Source: a virus
IMG/VR virus record: IMGVR_UViG_3300019761_000011
Span: 1-29,604 of that record
Reading direction: 5' to 3' (one strand)
Length of the DNA: 29,604 bases
Below the pieces are notes generated by a model that saw only the letters and a list, made by a program, of their open reading frames with translations, had not been told where the DNA came from and did not search any database. A program made the position numbers and the translations under genes. Below, piece by piece: positions 1 through 5,737 of the stretch. Within the stretch, counting starts at the first letter, position 1; each line of letters starts with the position of its first letter.

Positions 1-115
1 TTATCTCATTTTTACACTTTTCTACTATATCCAAATCTCCTTGTTTAGTCCAAATTCTTACTTCACTTTCCAGTGCTTTTATTGCATCATCTAGTATTCT
101 TAAAGCTTTTTCCAT
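1..115 (-). CDS. Partial small hypothetical protein (runs off left edge)
   Basis: An ATG at 115 opens a minus-strand frame that stays open to the window edge, giving 38 residues beginning MEKALRILDDAIKALESEVR. The visible part is mostly helical and charged (Lys, Glu, Asp) and has one Trp and one Cys. No family was recognised. It follows the 27-residue membrane peptide gene by 86 nt and is the last visible gene of the leftmost minus-strand set. Its C-terminus and full length are unknown. Confidence is moderate because the reading frame is short and has no clear ribosome binding site, which is normal in Bacteroidota. Confidence 0.5.
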   Translation of the reverse strand, partial: MEKALRILDDAIKALESEVRIWTKQGDLDIVEKCKNEI

Positions 116-201
116 CGCTCGGTTATTTATAGTTTTATAATTCGTTTAACTTTAGTGCTAGTTTGGTAAAGCGGTCAGCACTTACAACCAACGTTACGGA
201 A

Positions 202-285
202 TCACACCCAAGCTAAGAGCTCTAGTAGTCCGCATGTTAACAGTGCAGCTATGCACATCCACCATTTATCTATAAACTTCTTCAT
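202..285 (-). CDS. 27-residue hydrophobic membrane peptide
   Basis: This short frame encodes MKKFIDKWWMCIAALLTCGL and a further seven residues ending LAWV. A basic/aromatic N-terminus precedes one hydrophobic stretch long enough to cross the membrane once. The start is well supported: it overlaps the stop of the upstream 70-aa gene as ATGA, and a strong Shine-Dalgarno core (TAAGGAGG) lies 7 nt upstream, which is rare in this window. The size and topology resemble small phage membrane peptides such as lysis or exclusion factors. That role is inference; no family was recognised. Confidence 0.55.
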   Translation of the reverse strand: MKKFIDKWWMCIAALLTCGLLELLAWV

Positions 286-494
286 ACTTCTGCCTCCTTA
301 TTTGCTTTAATCCACTTTAAGCGGCTTGTTTTGTTGTCGTCCCTAATTATTAGAGCTGTGTAGTTTGGATCGTTCTGCTTGTCTCTCTGCTGCTCCTTAG
401 CTCTATTTAGAACTACCTGAGCCTTTTGAATATCCGTTAAGCCTATTATTTGCTCATCGGTATTCTTTTTGGGTGAATTATTCGCTTTCTTCAT
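282..494 (-). CDS. Hypothetical charged 70-aa protein
   Basis: This is a Lys/Asn/Asp-rich protein with a probable helix in its middle (residues about 18-40, containing IQKAQVVLNRAKEQQRDKQN) and no membrane segment or cysteine. Its ATG lies inside the end of the upstream 66-aa gene (17-nt overlap), and its stop overlaps the start of the 27-residue membrane peptide as ATGA. The three genes are therefore probably translationally coupled on one message. No family was recognised and the function is unknown. Confidence 0.6.
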   Translation of the reverse strand: MKKANNSPKKNTDEQIIGLTDIQKAQVVLNRAKEQQRDKQNDPNYTALIIRDDNKTSRLKWIKANKEAEV

Positions 495-678
495 CGTTTT
501 CTATTTTTAAAATTAATCCCATTGGCTTTAGATTAGTTTCAAGCCATTTTATTTTATTGCCGAATGTTGCGATCTTTGAGTAGGAGTCATTGGCGTCTAC
601 GCCTAAAAACTCCGCTCTATCTTTCCTTTTCGGGAATAGCTCTTTTAATCTTTGCTCTACGATTTCTTGATTTTCCAT
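478..678 (-). CDS. Hypothetical 66-aa protein
   Basis: This small, mixed-charge protein begins MENQEIVEQRLKELFPKRKD. A helical N-terminal half (EIVEQRLKELFPKRKDRAEF) is followed by a second predicted helix around KIKWLETNLK and an acidic tail ENDEESE. The pattern could be a small nucleic-acid-binding or adaptor fold, but no motif decides this. It is the first gene after an inverted repeat at 693-710 and overlaps the next gene by 17 nt. Function unknown. Confidence 0.6.
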   Translation of the reverse strand: MENQEIVEQRLKELFPKRKDRAEFLGVDANDSYSKIATFGNKIKWLETNLKPMGLILKIENDEESE

Positions 679-692
679 TTGGTTTGTTTAGT

Positions 693-715
693 GGGGCTAA
701 TTAAAGCCCCTTTTT
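693..715 (+). terminator. Hairpin plus T-tract, plus-strand orientation
   Basis: GGGGCT (693-698) and AGCCCC (705-710) form a perfect 6-bp GC-rich stem with a 6-nt loop, followed by TTTTT on the plus strand. As an intrinsic terminator it points rightward, against the flanking minus-strand genes. On the minus strand the hairpin has no following U-tract, so it may instead be an attenuator or processing site between the 66-aa genes on either side. It could also stop antisense transcription into the operon. Confidence 0.5.
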
Positions 716-717
716 GT

Positions 718-918
718 TTAAACTCGATAATAATCGTCTGATTTTAAAAATTGTTTCCAGTCGTTTTCACTGTTCATTTCTTCACTGTCAAATTCTTCTT
801 GTGACATTGGGTAAGTTCTATATTTTGCGAATAACTTACCGTCAATATACTTGCGGATAGTAAAAGTTCTTTTACTTTGGTTAGCTGCTACTTTGATTGT
901 TTCGTTTGAAGTTATCAT
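718..918 (-). CDS. Hypothetical 66-aa protein
   Basis: The protein begins MITSNETIKVAANQSKRTFT and continues with a basic, probably beta-rich segment (TFTIRKYIDGKLFAKYRTY), then an acidic helical C-terminus with EEFDSEEMNSENDWKQFLKS. It resembles small accessory proteins I associate with Bacteroidota phages, but I cannot name a family. It is the first gene after the strong terminator at 1037-1062 and has its own upstream region with a promoter-like box at 963-970 and a hairpin at 932-956, so it is probably separately transcribed. Confidence 0.6.
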   Translation of the reverse strand: MITSNETIKVAANQSKRTFTIRKYIDGKLFAKYRTYPMSQEEFDSEEMNSENDWKQFLKSDDYYRV

Positions 919-931
919 TTTGTTTATTTTT

Positions 932-995
932 CAATGAGTGGGTTTATCTCTCATTGTCCATGACAAATTACGGATAAAAAATCCATAGTATCAAA
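932..995 (-). promoter_or_regulatory. Putative promoter and leader hairpin for the 718-918 gene
   Basis: On the minus strand TTTG (995-992) is followed after 21 nt by TAATTTGT (970-963), a near match to the Bacteroidota TTTG / TAnnTTTG promoter. Downstream, CAATGAG (956-950) and CTCATTG (938-932) form a perfect 7-bp inverted repeat with an 11-nt loop, ending 13 nt before the ATG at 918. It may be an operator or a translation-controlling leader hairpin. Confidence 0.4.
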
Positions 996-1016
996 TAATA
1001 ATAGAGTTATTTTCAT

Positions 1017-1030
1017 GTGTTTTAAAACAT
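1017..1030. promoter_or_regulatory. Dyad element RTGYTnnnnAACAT (copy 1)
   Basis: GTGTTTTAAAACAT is an almost perfect palindrome and one of seven intergenic copies of RTGYTnnnnAACAT in this window. It lies just outside the terminator at 1037-1062 and about 47 nt upstream of the promoter-like box of the 718-918 gene. No plus-strand -7 box stands at the 33-nt spacing found for four other copies, so a role here is uncertain. Confidence 0.45.
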
Positions 1031-1036
1031 GTGCAC

Positions 1037-1062
1037 AAAAAAAGCGAGGAACCACCCTCGCT
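1037..1062 (-). terminator. Strong intrinsic terminator, end of replication/lysis operon
   Basis: On the minus strand AGCGAGG (1062-1056), a 6-nt loop and CCTCGCT (1049-1043) form a perfect 7-bp stem followed by a run of seven T (1043-1037). It lies 54 nt after the stop of the 57-aa membrane protein gene (1117-1290) and would end the operon that begins near 4.63 kb. Confidence 0.85.
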
Positions 1063-1116
1063 TAAAAATTAACCCTAAAAATAATCTATGAAAACTAATT
1101 ATGAAACTATAAAAAA

Positions 1117-1290
1117 CTATTTATGCTTACCACCGCCATCTTTGCGGTTTGGGATTAAAAAAGAGACTAGCTTAATCACCCATTCTAAAATACTATCATC
1201 CTTCTTTGTTGGTGTTAATCGGACTACAACCTCCGCAAGTGCTATAACACCAAATAACAACTCTATCCAATTCGTTTGTAAAAATTCCAT
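1117..1290 (-). CDS. 57-aa small membrane protein, holin candidate
   Basis: An ATG at 1290 opens a 57-codon frame whose product starts MEFLQTNWIELLFGVIALAE. One hydrophobic segment covers residues about 9-23, and a second amphipathic or membrane-associated helix (ILEWVIKLVSFLIP) is followed by a basic, Gly-rich tail ending KDGGGKHK. The size, two hydrophobic helices and basic tail fit a small phage holin. Position supports this: it is the last gene before the operon terminator, two genes after the DUF5675-like lysin candidate. Holin function is inference; no specific family was recognised. The antisense plus-strand frame over the same DNA looks like a shadow. Confidence 0.6.
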   Translation of the reverse strand: MEFLQTNWIELLFGVIALAEVVVRLTPTKKDDSILEWVIKLVSFLIPNRKDGGGKHK

Positions 1291-1332
1291 TTTTATTTGA
1301 TTTAATTTGACTTATTTATATTATAAAGGTAA

Positions 1333-1566
1333 TTATTTTTTAGACTTTCTCAAAACACGCTTTCTTTTACGCTCCGCTTTGTTCTCGGGATCACGCTTTA
1401 AGAATCCAAAAATACCCTTCTTTGCTTTAATTTTGGTATTATCGGTTTTCTTTTGCTTCTCGATGTAGTCGCCTGATACGTTTATCTCTTCTGGATCTTT
1501 AACCTTAAGATAGATTAATAGCGCAGTTAAAGCACCTCCTAAAAACATTGATATTGATTTCCACAT
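1333..1566 (-). CDS. 77-aa protein with N-terminal membrane anchor and very basic tail
   Basis: Residues about 5-20 (ISMFLGGALTALLIYL) form one membrane segment. The rest is soluble and strongly basic, ending in a Lys/Arg-rich stretch (KAERKRKRVLRKSKK). The likely topology is a short N-terminus outside and a basic domain inside the cell. It starts 2 nt after the lysin-candidate gene stops and precedes the 57-aa membrane protein, so it belongs to the lysis-like group. It could be a holin, an antiholin or a small membrane-anchored nucleic-acid-binding protein; sequence alone does not choose. Confidence 0.65.
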   Translation of the reverse strand: MWKSISMFLGGALTALLIYLKVKDPEEINVSGDYIEKQKKTDNTKIKAKKGIFGFLKRDPENKAERKRKRVLRKSKK

Positions 1567-1568
1567 AA

Positions 1569-2009
1569 TTAAGGTTTTGCAATTTCTAAAAATACTTTTT
1601 CATTTCTTTCTTGTAATTCTCTAACCATCAGGGTTATTCTATCAGTCATGCCAATGTTTTTAAGTGTGTTAACTCCATCACACTCACCCACCAACAAACA
1701 CCCTTCAGATTGTCTTATTGTTCGTCCCCAGTGTATTCTAACACCTTCAAAATGCGGCACATTGCAAATTAATGTCATGTTTCTCTCAAATGCTGGAGAC
1801 CATGTGACGTCTAACTCATAGGTGCCGTAAGGGATTGCAGTTTCCCCGTAAACCTTACCTTCGTCTTTATCCTCTAAATCTCCGTCAGCGTTTCGATCTC
1901 TTACAATATCTTCTAGTGTGTCGCACAGGAATTTATCGTGAAAAAATAATACACCTGGCGTTTGCTCAGGCTCTGGCATTCTTAGTAGTTTGAATTGCGG
2001 TTTACTCAT
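1569..2009 (-). CDS. DUF5675-like protein, candidate endolysin
   Basis: This 146-aa protein has the layout I know from DUF5675 phage proteins: an N-terminal beta-rich part with CDTLED (residues 29-34), a central AIPYGTYEL (58-66), and a conserved RIHWGRTIRQSEGCLLVG segment (91-108). His93, Ser101 and Cys104 in this segment recall the His...Ser-x-Gly-Cys arrangement of L,D-transpeptidase-type catalytic sites, so a peptidoglycan-acting role is plausible. There is no signal peptide, so it would need a holin; two small membrane proteins follow directly. Its start overlaps the zinc ribbon gene by 8 nt. Family assignment is fairly confident; enzymatic activity is inference. Confidence 0.7.
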   Translation of the reverse strand: MSKPQFKLLRMPEPEQTPGVLFFHDKFLCDTLEDIVRDRNADGDLEDKDEGKVYGETAIPYGTYELDVTWSPAFERNMTLICNVPHFEGVRIHWGRTIRQSEGCLLVGECDGVNTLKNIGMTDRITLMVRELQERNEKVFLEIAKP

Positions 2010-2331
2010 GATTTTGATTTTTAGATTTACTTATTTTAATTCCATCGTGACAATGAACTTTAATTGTGTCGTGATTCTCAACGGGTCTTTTCTTTTTAAA
2101 TATTAATATCCAACTAAACCATTTATTTATCAAATCAATTCCTTTTCTCATAGCTACGTATTGATTATAATCATCTTCTGTTAAGAGATTCTCGCCGCAC
2201 TCAGGACATGCGCAATTTATAAAATTACCCATCTGCTCAAGTGTTAAACTTTGATATTCTCTTTTAAAATCACACTCTTCATTATCACAAACTAATGATT
2301 GTAGATTTAATGGCTCGATTAATTTTCTCAT
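2002..2331 (-). CDS. Small zinc-ribbon protein
   Basis: Two cysteine pairs frame the N-terminal half of this 109-aa protein: CDNEEC around residues 15-20 and CACPECGENL around residues 40-49, as expected for a zinc ribbon that binds one zinc ion. The C-terminal half has a hydrophobic/aromatic stretch (LINKWFSWILIF) followed by a basic, hydrophilic tail with two His. It sits between a 64-aa protein and the lysin candidate in the minus-strand operon, with an overlap on one side and a 1-nt gap on the other. Function is unknown; a nucleic-acid-related role is only a guess from the ribbon. Confidence 0.65.
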   Translation of the reverse strand: MRKLIEPLNLQSLVCDNEECDFKREYQSLTLEQMGNFINCACPECGENLLTEDDYNQYVAMRKGIDLINKWFSWILIFKKKRPVENHDTIKVHCHDGIKISKSKNQNHE

Positions 2332-2332
2332 C

Positions 2333-2527
2333 CTATGATTCTTTAAGTAAAATTATTAATTTTTCTTGGTCTGTTTTAAATTCCTTTTGCTTCTTTGAGT
2401 TATTCCCAATAGCGAAAACTGACTCTCGGATAATCACTTCAACTTTGAAACTTTCCCTATTCTTCAATTGCAAGCTTTCGGCAAAGATATTCCCCACCTT
2501 AAGCTCTGATACTTTTATGTTTTTCAT
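2333..2527 (-). CDS. Hypothetical 64-aa protein
   Basis: This Lys-rich protein begins MKNIKVSELKVGNIFAESLQ and looks beta-rich: its first half alternates hydrophobic and charged residues, with KVEVIIRESVFAIG in the middle. The SELKVGNIF pattern resembles the N-terminus of small Bacteroidota phage proteins such as the 140-aa one at 23034-23456 (ELRIGNIIRY), which may mean a shared beta-barrel-like domain. It lies between the ASCH and zinc ribbon genes. Function unknown. Confidence 0.6.
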   Translation of the reverse strand: MKNIKVSELKVGNIFAESLQLKNRESFKVEVIIRESVFAIGNNSKKQKEFKTDQEKLIILLKES

Positions 2528-2536
2528 TTCAGTTTT

Positions 2537-2881
2537 CTATATTTTTACCCAAACAACAGCCCCTTGTGGGTGATTATATGGAATTGGATTATCATATCGT
2601 TTAGAATCTTTTAATTGCCATGCATATTTCCACCTATCGAGCAATTTAAGATCTTCAACTTTATGGTATCTAATTAAACTTTCTTTTTTAGGTATAGGAT
2701 TAGGGAAGCATCCTATAATTGTTGTTTCGCCAACGATTAAGCCTGTACCAGATTCAATTAATCCTATGCGACCTGTTATTTTAGTCTTAAAAGACCTCAT
2801 CTCCCAAACCTTGCCCTCGTTAAAGATTTTATCGAGCCATTCATTTTTAACTATTAAAGCCCTTTCAATTTTCTGTTTCAT
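2537..2881 (-). CDS. ASCH-domain (PUA-like) protein
   Basis: The 114-aa sequence matches the ASCH layout: an N-terminal strand (RALIVKNEWLDKIF), a WEMRSF signature around residues 26-31 with the conserved Trp-Glu-x-Arg, a GRIGLIESGTGLIVGET segment (residues about 37-53) for the beta-barrel, and an aromatic C-terminal half ending HPQGAVVWVKI. ASCH domains are PUA-like barrels thought to bind RNA or modified nucleotides, and some act as ribonucleases. The gene follows the helicase loader by 1 nt. In a phage it may deal with modified nucleic acid or host RNA, which is inference from the family. Confidence 0.75.
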   Translation of the reverse strand: MKQKIERALIVKNEWLDKIFNEGKVWEMRSFKTKITGRIGLIESGTGLIVGETTIIGCFPNPIPKKESLIRYHKVEDLKLLDRWKYAWQLKDSKRYDNPIPYNHPQGAVVWVKI

Positions 2882-2882
2882 T

Positions 2883-3521
2883 TTATTTTCTTCTTGATTC
2901 GCCTTTAATTGGCATTACGTTAAACATTTCTTTTATTCTATCTCTCACCCTGTCCCCATAGCGCTCTTCCATTTGAGAGGGTTTAAGGTTGGTTGTGATA
3001 AACATTAGGAATCTACGGTCTAAATATCTTCGGTTGAAGATCTCATAAATTGGAGCTTCTTTTGTTCCATAATTATTAATTTCTACTTGCTCAGTTCCAA
3101 GGTCATCAATAAATAAAGGAGAAACAAATAAACGATCTTTACCCTCTTTGCTTTTGAAAATCTCTACAATCTCAATTGCTGAATATTGAGCGACAATTTT
3201 ATTTGCATACTTCATAAACTCAACAAAGATTTTTAGAGTCAAAGTTTTTCCGCATCCAATTTCACCAGATAGCAATAAGCCTTTTTGTAAATCGCCTTTA
3301 AAGCTTTTATCCATAATACACCACTTTAAAATCTCGGTGATTGGCTCTTTTAGATTCTCATCTACTTTATAACTTCCGTTTGTCAATCTATTACCAATGG
3401 CAAACCAAACATTTTTACAACTGTTTAAATCAGAAAAAACATTAAATGATTTTCTAACATTGGCCGATGATGCCAAAAGTTCTTTTTCGTGTTCGATTAT
3501 TTCATTAATACTTTTCATCAT
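2883..3521 (-). CDS. DnaC-like AAA+ helicase loader
   Basis: This 212-aa AAA+ ATPase has Walker A GEIGCGKT (residues 86-93), Walker B LFIDD (136-140), a sensor-1-like TTN (176-178) and an arginine-rich GDRVRDRI (189-196) that likely carries the arginine finger. This is the DnaC/DnaI order, so it probably loads a replicative helicase, presumably the host's since no DnaB-like gene is visible here. It follows the DnaD/O-like protein with a 17-nt overlap, the classic phage initiator-loader pair. I chose the ATG at 3521 (MMKSINEII) rather than a TTG at 3527; another ATG follows immediately. Confidence 0.85.
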   Translation of the reverse strand: MMKSINEIIEHEKELLASSANVRKSFNVFSDLNSCKNVWFAIGNRLTNGSYKVDENLKEPITEILKWCIMDKSFKGDLQKGLLLSGEIGCGKTLTLKIFVEFMKYANKIVAQYSAIEIVEIFKSKEGKDRLFVSPLFIDDLGTEQVEINNYGTKEAPIYEIFNRRYLDRRFLMFITTNLKPSQMEERYGDRVRDRIKEMFNVMPIKGESRRK

Positions 3522-4269
3522 GATCAAATTTTCCTGCGTTTTTAATATCGTCTTTTGGTTTGAAATTTCCCGCGGAACTTCCTTTTTCGTAGTTAAAATA
3601 TTTTATAAACTTGTCTTCTCGTGTGATAAATTCAGGAGTCAGGAAATGAGGGTTTTCAATATGATATTTATCAGATTTGCAATTTTCAATAGCAATTATT
3701 AAATCATCTACCGTGTAGCCTTCTGAAATTCTAGAAGTGATATTTGCCTTGGCTTTCTTATCAACTACTCTTAGTTTCTTTTTTTTAATTCTATTAAACT
3801 CTGAAAGGAAGAAATCAAAATCAATAACAATCTTCTCTTGTTCTTCTTCTTGTTCTTCTTCTTGTTCTTCTTCTTGTTCTTCTTCTTCTTGCGATTTAGT
3901 ACCTATACCCTTTACATACTGTATCAATAGAGTATCTTTAACAGTCGCAAACTCTTTATTCATGCAGGCTAAAACCTTTGGGGATGTACTTGCATTATAT
4001 TTAAGCCAATTCTTTAAAGCGAGCTCTGAAGTTTCCTCGTTATATCTTATTTTATTTAGTTTAATGAAGTATTTAAGCAGTAATGATACTCTATCGATAG
4101 TATAGCCAAGATCAAAAGCAATCTGCTTTTTAGTTATCTCATAAACACCGCACTGTTTCGTCTTTTCATTAGTGAGTAGATATATGTAGAATAGTTTTTT
4201 ATCTTTATCAAGATCACTAAAGAAACTATCACCCCACATAGAGGTGTGAATCTTTCTAAATATCGCCAT
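3505..4269 (-). CDS. Phage replication initiator-like protein (DnaD/gpO type)
   Basis: The N-terminal ~95 residues form a winged-helix-like domain (helices around ITKKQIAFDLGYTIDRVSLL, residues 45-64, then a wing with KIRYNEETSELAL). A low-complexity acidic linker at residues 128-145 consists of EEEQ repeats. The C-terminal part (residues about 146-235) with FFLSEFNRIKKKKLRV and KYHIENPHFLTPEFITREDKFIKYF resembles the DnaD-like C-terminal domain common in phage replication proteins. It starts with a 1-nt overlap (TAATG) with the upstream gene and overlaps the helicase loader. The likely role is origin binding and delivery of the loader; that is inferred from family and context. Confidence 0.75.
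   Translation of the reverse strand: MAIFRKIHTSMWGDSFFSDLDKDKKLFYIYLLTNEKTKQCGVYEITKKQIAFDLGYTIDRVSLLLKYFIKLNKIRYNEETSELALKNWLKYNASTSPKVLACMNKEFATVKDTLLIQYVKGIGTKSQEEEEQEEEQEEEQEEEQEKIVIDFDFFLSEFNRIKKKKLRVVDKKAKANITSRISEGYTVDDLIIAIENCKSDKYHIENPHFLTPEFITREDKFIKYFNYEKGSSAGNFKPKDDIKNAGKFDHDEKY
3837..3891. repeat. 12-bp tandem repeat inside the replication protein gene
   Basis: The 12-bp unit TTCTTCTTCTTG is repeated three times in perfect register with partial units on both sides. On the coding strand it reads as Glu-Glu-Glu-Gln repeats. It is prone to slippage, so linker length probably differs between relatives without breaking the frame. Confidence 0.85.
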
Positions 4270-4487
4270 TATTCAGCCTCCCTTAATTCGTCATTATCAA
4301 AATCTTTCATTTCTAGACTCATTATTGCATCTTGCAAGTCTCCGCTGACGCATGTATAATTATCATCTTCATCCCAAGTTTTAAGCGGGCAGCCTTTACA
4401 TCCGATCGTGTTACATGTATTGTTTATTACACGTGTCCACTCGCTATTCAGCCTATCTAGCTTTAATTTATCATCATTACTTAGCAT
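4269..4487 (-). CDS. 72-aa Cys-containing hypothetical protein
   Basis: Four cysteines occur in the middle (CNTIGCKGCPLKTW and YTCVSG, residues about 25-50), spaced so that a small metal site is possible. The N-terminus is a charged helix (DDKLKLDRLNSEWTRVINN) and the C-terminus is acidic. It is the second gene of the operon: its ATG lies within the end of the RHH gene (7-nt overlap) and its stop overlaps the start of the replication protein gene. No family was recognised. Confidence 0.65.
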   Translation of the reverse strand: MLSNDDKLKLDRLNSEWTRVINNTCNTIGCKGCPLKTWDEDDNYTCVSGDLQDAIMSLEMKDFDNDELREAE

Positions 4488-4627
4488 TTCGAACCCTCCT
4501 TTACAAACTCATTAATAAATTCTTTCACAGCTTTAGAAAGCTTCGTGTTCTTCTTTTCTGCCGCCTCGTGAGCCTTACCTAGTAAAGTTTCGGACAGTCT
4601 GATTTGATAAACTTTGTTTTGTTTCAT
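4481..4627 (-). CDS. 48-aa ribbon-helix-helix (Arc-like) protein
   Basis: This short gene encodes MKQNKVYQIRLSETLLGKAH followed by a second helix (TKLSKAVKEFINEFVKEG). A beta strand (KVYQIRLS) and two helices separated by a KKNTKLS turn are the ribbon-helix-helix DNA-binding fold, which works as a dimer through the strand. It is the first gene of the minus-strand replication operon and sits next to an intergenic region with three copies of ATTACCACT, so it is a good candidate autorepressor of its own operon and perhaps of the divergent rusA-like gene. The fold call is fairly strong for this size; the target sites are inference. Confidence 0.75.
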   Translation of the reverse strand: MKQNKVYQIRLSETLLGKAHEAAEKKNTKLSKAVKEFINEFVKEGSKC

Positions 4628-4711
4628 GACTGTAAAGGTAATTACTTAATCCGTAATTACAAATAATAAATGTAATTTCTTTTAAATATTCATTTGTTCG
4701 GGATTTCCGAC

Positions 4712-4745
4712 CCACTCCGCACCTTGATTTTTAAGTGTGGAGTGG
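4712..4745. promoter_or_regulatory. Inverted repeat in the divergent control region
   Basis: CCACTCC (4712-4718) and GGAGTGG (4739-4745), extended inward by a G-T pair and CAC/GTG, make an 11-bp stem with a 12-nt loop and no T-tract. AAGTGTGG is also repeated directly at 4733-4740 and 4748-4755. It lies downstream of the minus-strand -7 candidate at 4768-4761, so it would be in the leader of the replication operon. It may be an operator, a leader hairpin, or part of a replication origin. Confidence 0.5.
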
Positions 4746-4760
4746 CAAGTGTGGTATTTA

Positions 4761-4768
4761 CAAATGTA
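4761..4768 (-). promoter_or_regulatory. Putative -7 box of the replication operon
   Basis: On the minus strand TACATTTG is an exact match to the Bacteroidota -7 consensus TAnnTTTG. One ATTACCACT copy (4772-4780) lies directly upstream, as expected for a repressor or activator site touching the promoter. No convincing TTTG stands 19-21 nt upstream. A weaker alternative is TACATTTA at 4674-4667, closer to the ATG at 4627. Confidence 0.45.
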
Positions 4769-4771
4769 GCA

Positions 4772-4855
4772 ATTACCACTTCATTTTATTGAAACTCAGT
4801 GTATTGCAAAAATGAGTGATATTATCTTTTTGAAATTACCACTCAAATTACCACT
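4772..4855. promoter_or_regulatory. Three ATTACCACT direct repeats (candidate operators)
   Basis: ATTACCACT occurs at 4772-4780, 4835-4843 and 4847-4855. The last two are 12 bp apart, about one helical turn, as seen for tandem RHH or HTH operators. The first touches the minus-strand promoter; the other two lie between a weak plus-strand box (TATCTTTT, 4823-4830, with TTG at 4804-4806) and the ATG at 4874. The gene-free region 4628-4873 thus looks like a shared switch for the replication operon and the resolvase gene. Confidence 0.55.
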
Positions 4856-4873
4856 TTTAAATTATCTTTAAGT

Positions 4874-5260
4874 ATGGAAATAATAAAAGGGAGCATTCCG
4901 AGTAAATCGAATAGCTACAGGATAGCAATCAATAAAATAAGAGGTAAATTGACAGGGCGGCTTGTGAAGTCTTCTAAGATGTTGGCCTATGAAAAATTAT
5001 TCATGTTGCAGTGTAGAAAATACCGCAATAAAAACATTGATGGAGAATTTGGGTTTGAATGTTCTATCTATTACGATTCTAAGCGGCCTGATTTAGATGG
5101 AAGCTTTAAGGCGGTATTAGATTGCCTGCAAAAATTAAAAGCCTTTAAAAACGATAATAAATGCGTTGAAATTATCGCAAGGAAATTTAAGGATGCTGGT
5201 AATCCTAGAATAGAATTTAAAATAACGCCTTTGGAAAATTGGGATTATTCGGGAAAATAA
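4874..5260 (+). CDS. rusA: RusA-family Holliday junction resolvase
   Basis: This 128-aa protein has the RusA signature: an N-terminal IKGSIPSKSNSYRI strand/turn, then RPDLDGSFKAVLDCLQKL (residues about 75-92) and KNDNKCVEIIARK. The conserved acidic residues expected for metal binding (Asp-x-Asp in PDLDG and the Asp of VLDCL) are present; the usual Asp-Asp pair before the final strand is Asp-Asn here. RusA enzymes resolve branched recombination or replication DNA before packaging. The gene is divergent from the replication operon, stands alone on the plus strand and ends one base from a bidirectional terminator. Length is typical for the family. Confidence 0.85.
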   Translation: MEIIKGSIPSKSNSYRIAINKIRGKLTGRLVKSSKMLAYEKLFMLQCRKYRNKNIDGEFGFECSIYYDSKRPDLDGSFKAVLDCLQKLKAFKNDNKCVEIIARKFKDAGNPRIEFKITPLENWDYSGK

Positions 5261-5282
5261 AAAGGAGCCGTTTAGCTCCTTT
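5261..5282. terminator. Bidirectional intrinsic terminator between rusA and the tail/membrane operon
   Basis: AAAGGAGC (5261-5268) and GCTCCTTT (5275-5282) form an 8-bp stem with a 6-nt loop. T-rich runs follow in both directions (TTTATTTCTTT on plus, TTTTTATTTT on minus), so it can end the plus-strand resolvase transcript and the minus-strand transcript whose last gene stops at 5345. Confidence 0.8.
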
Positions 5283-5344
5283 ATTTCTTTGTTAGGTCCG
5301 CAAATTACTGGCGCCAACTTTTGTATTTATTCTATTAAATCCCA

Positions 5345-5737
5345 TTAGTTTTTTTCGCTTCTAATCCCTGTGAATTTAATTATTTCTCGTATGTGGTAAT
5401 TATATTCTTTTTCTGCTATTCTTATCTTTATCGTATCACCGCCCGCTAATGCTGCCATTTTAGCCATGTATGCGGCTGTTAATTTTGATTTAGTAATTTG
5501 TCCAGCCTCATATCTCTCAACTCTTAAGTAATATTTCTCCACATCATCTTTATTTGCTTTCTGATTTTCCAGATTAGCAATCTTATATATTCCTGTGCCC
5601 ATAGATCCTAAAAAAAGAACAGCTAACAGTACAATTGTGTTCCATGCGGCTTTATTTCTTTTATCTAAACTATCACTCTTATTGTCTATTTTTTTTAAGA
5701 CATCGCTAGCTGTTGTTAAAAAATCTTGTTCACTCAT
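5345..5737 (-). CDS. 130-aa single-pass membrane protein
   Basis: I place the start at the ATG at 5737 (MSEQDFLTTASDVLKKIDNK) because it overlaps the upstream stop as ATGA; a longer frame from 5794 would overlap the upstream gene more. A charged N-terminal helix (residues 1-31) is followed by one membrane segment (TIVLLAVLFLGSMGTGIY, about 34-51) and a soluble, helical, mostly basic domain with a Met/Ala-rich stretch. Topology and location after the last tail gene suggest a late membrane function such as lysis (holin or spanin-like) or virion egress. No family was recognised. Confidence 0.65.
   Translation of the reverse strand: MSEQDFLTTASDVLKKIDNKSDSLDKRNKAAWNTIVLLAVLFLGSMGTGIYKIANLENQKANKDDVEKYYLRVERYEAGQITKSKLTAAYMAKMAALAGGDTIKIRIAEKEYNYHIREIIKFTGIRSEKN

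Noticed and set aside
116-201. A tRNA or other RNA gene in the left intergenic stretch
   Set aside because: No cloverleaf pairing or conserved tRNA T-arm was seen.
1088-1300. A plus-strand frame of 70 codons
   Set aside because: It is antisense to the 57-aa membrane protein gene, which has better hydrophobic pattern, operon position and a terminator in the right direction.
3737-4105. A plus-strand frame of 122 codons rich in Ser and Cys
   Set aside because: It is antisense to the replication protein gene, and its Ser/Cys repeats are the complement of the Glu/Gln repeat; no promoter or leader.
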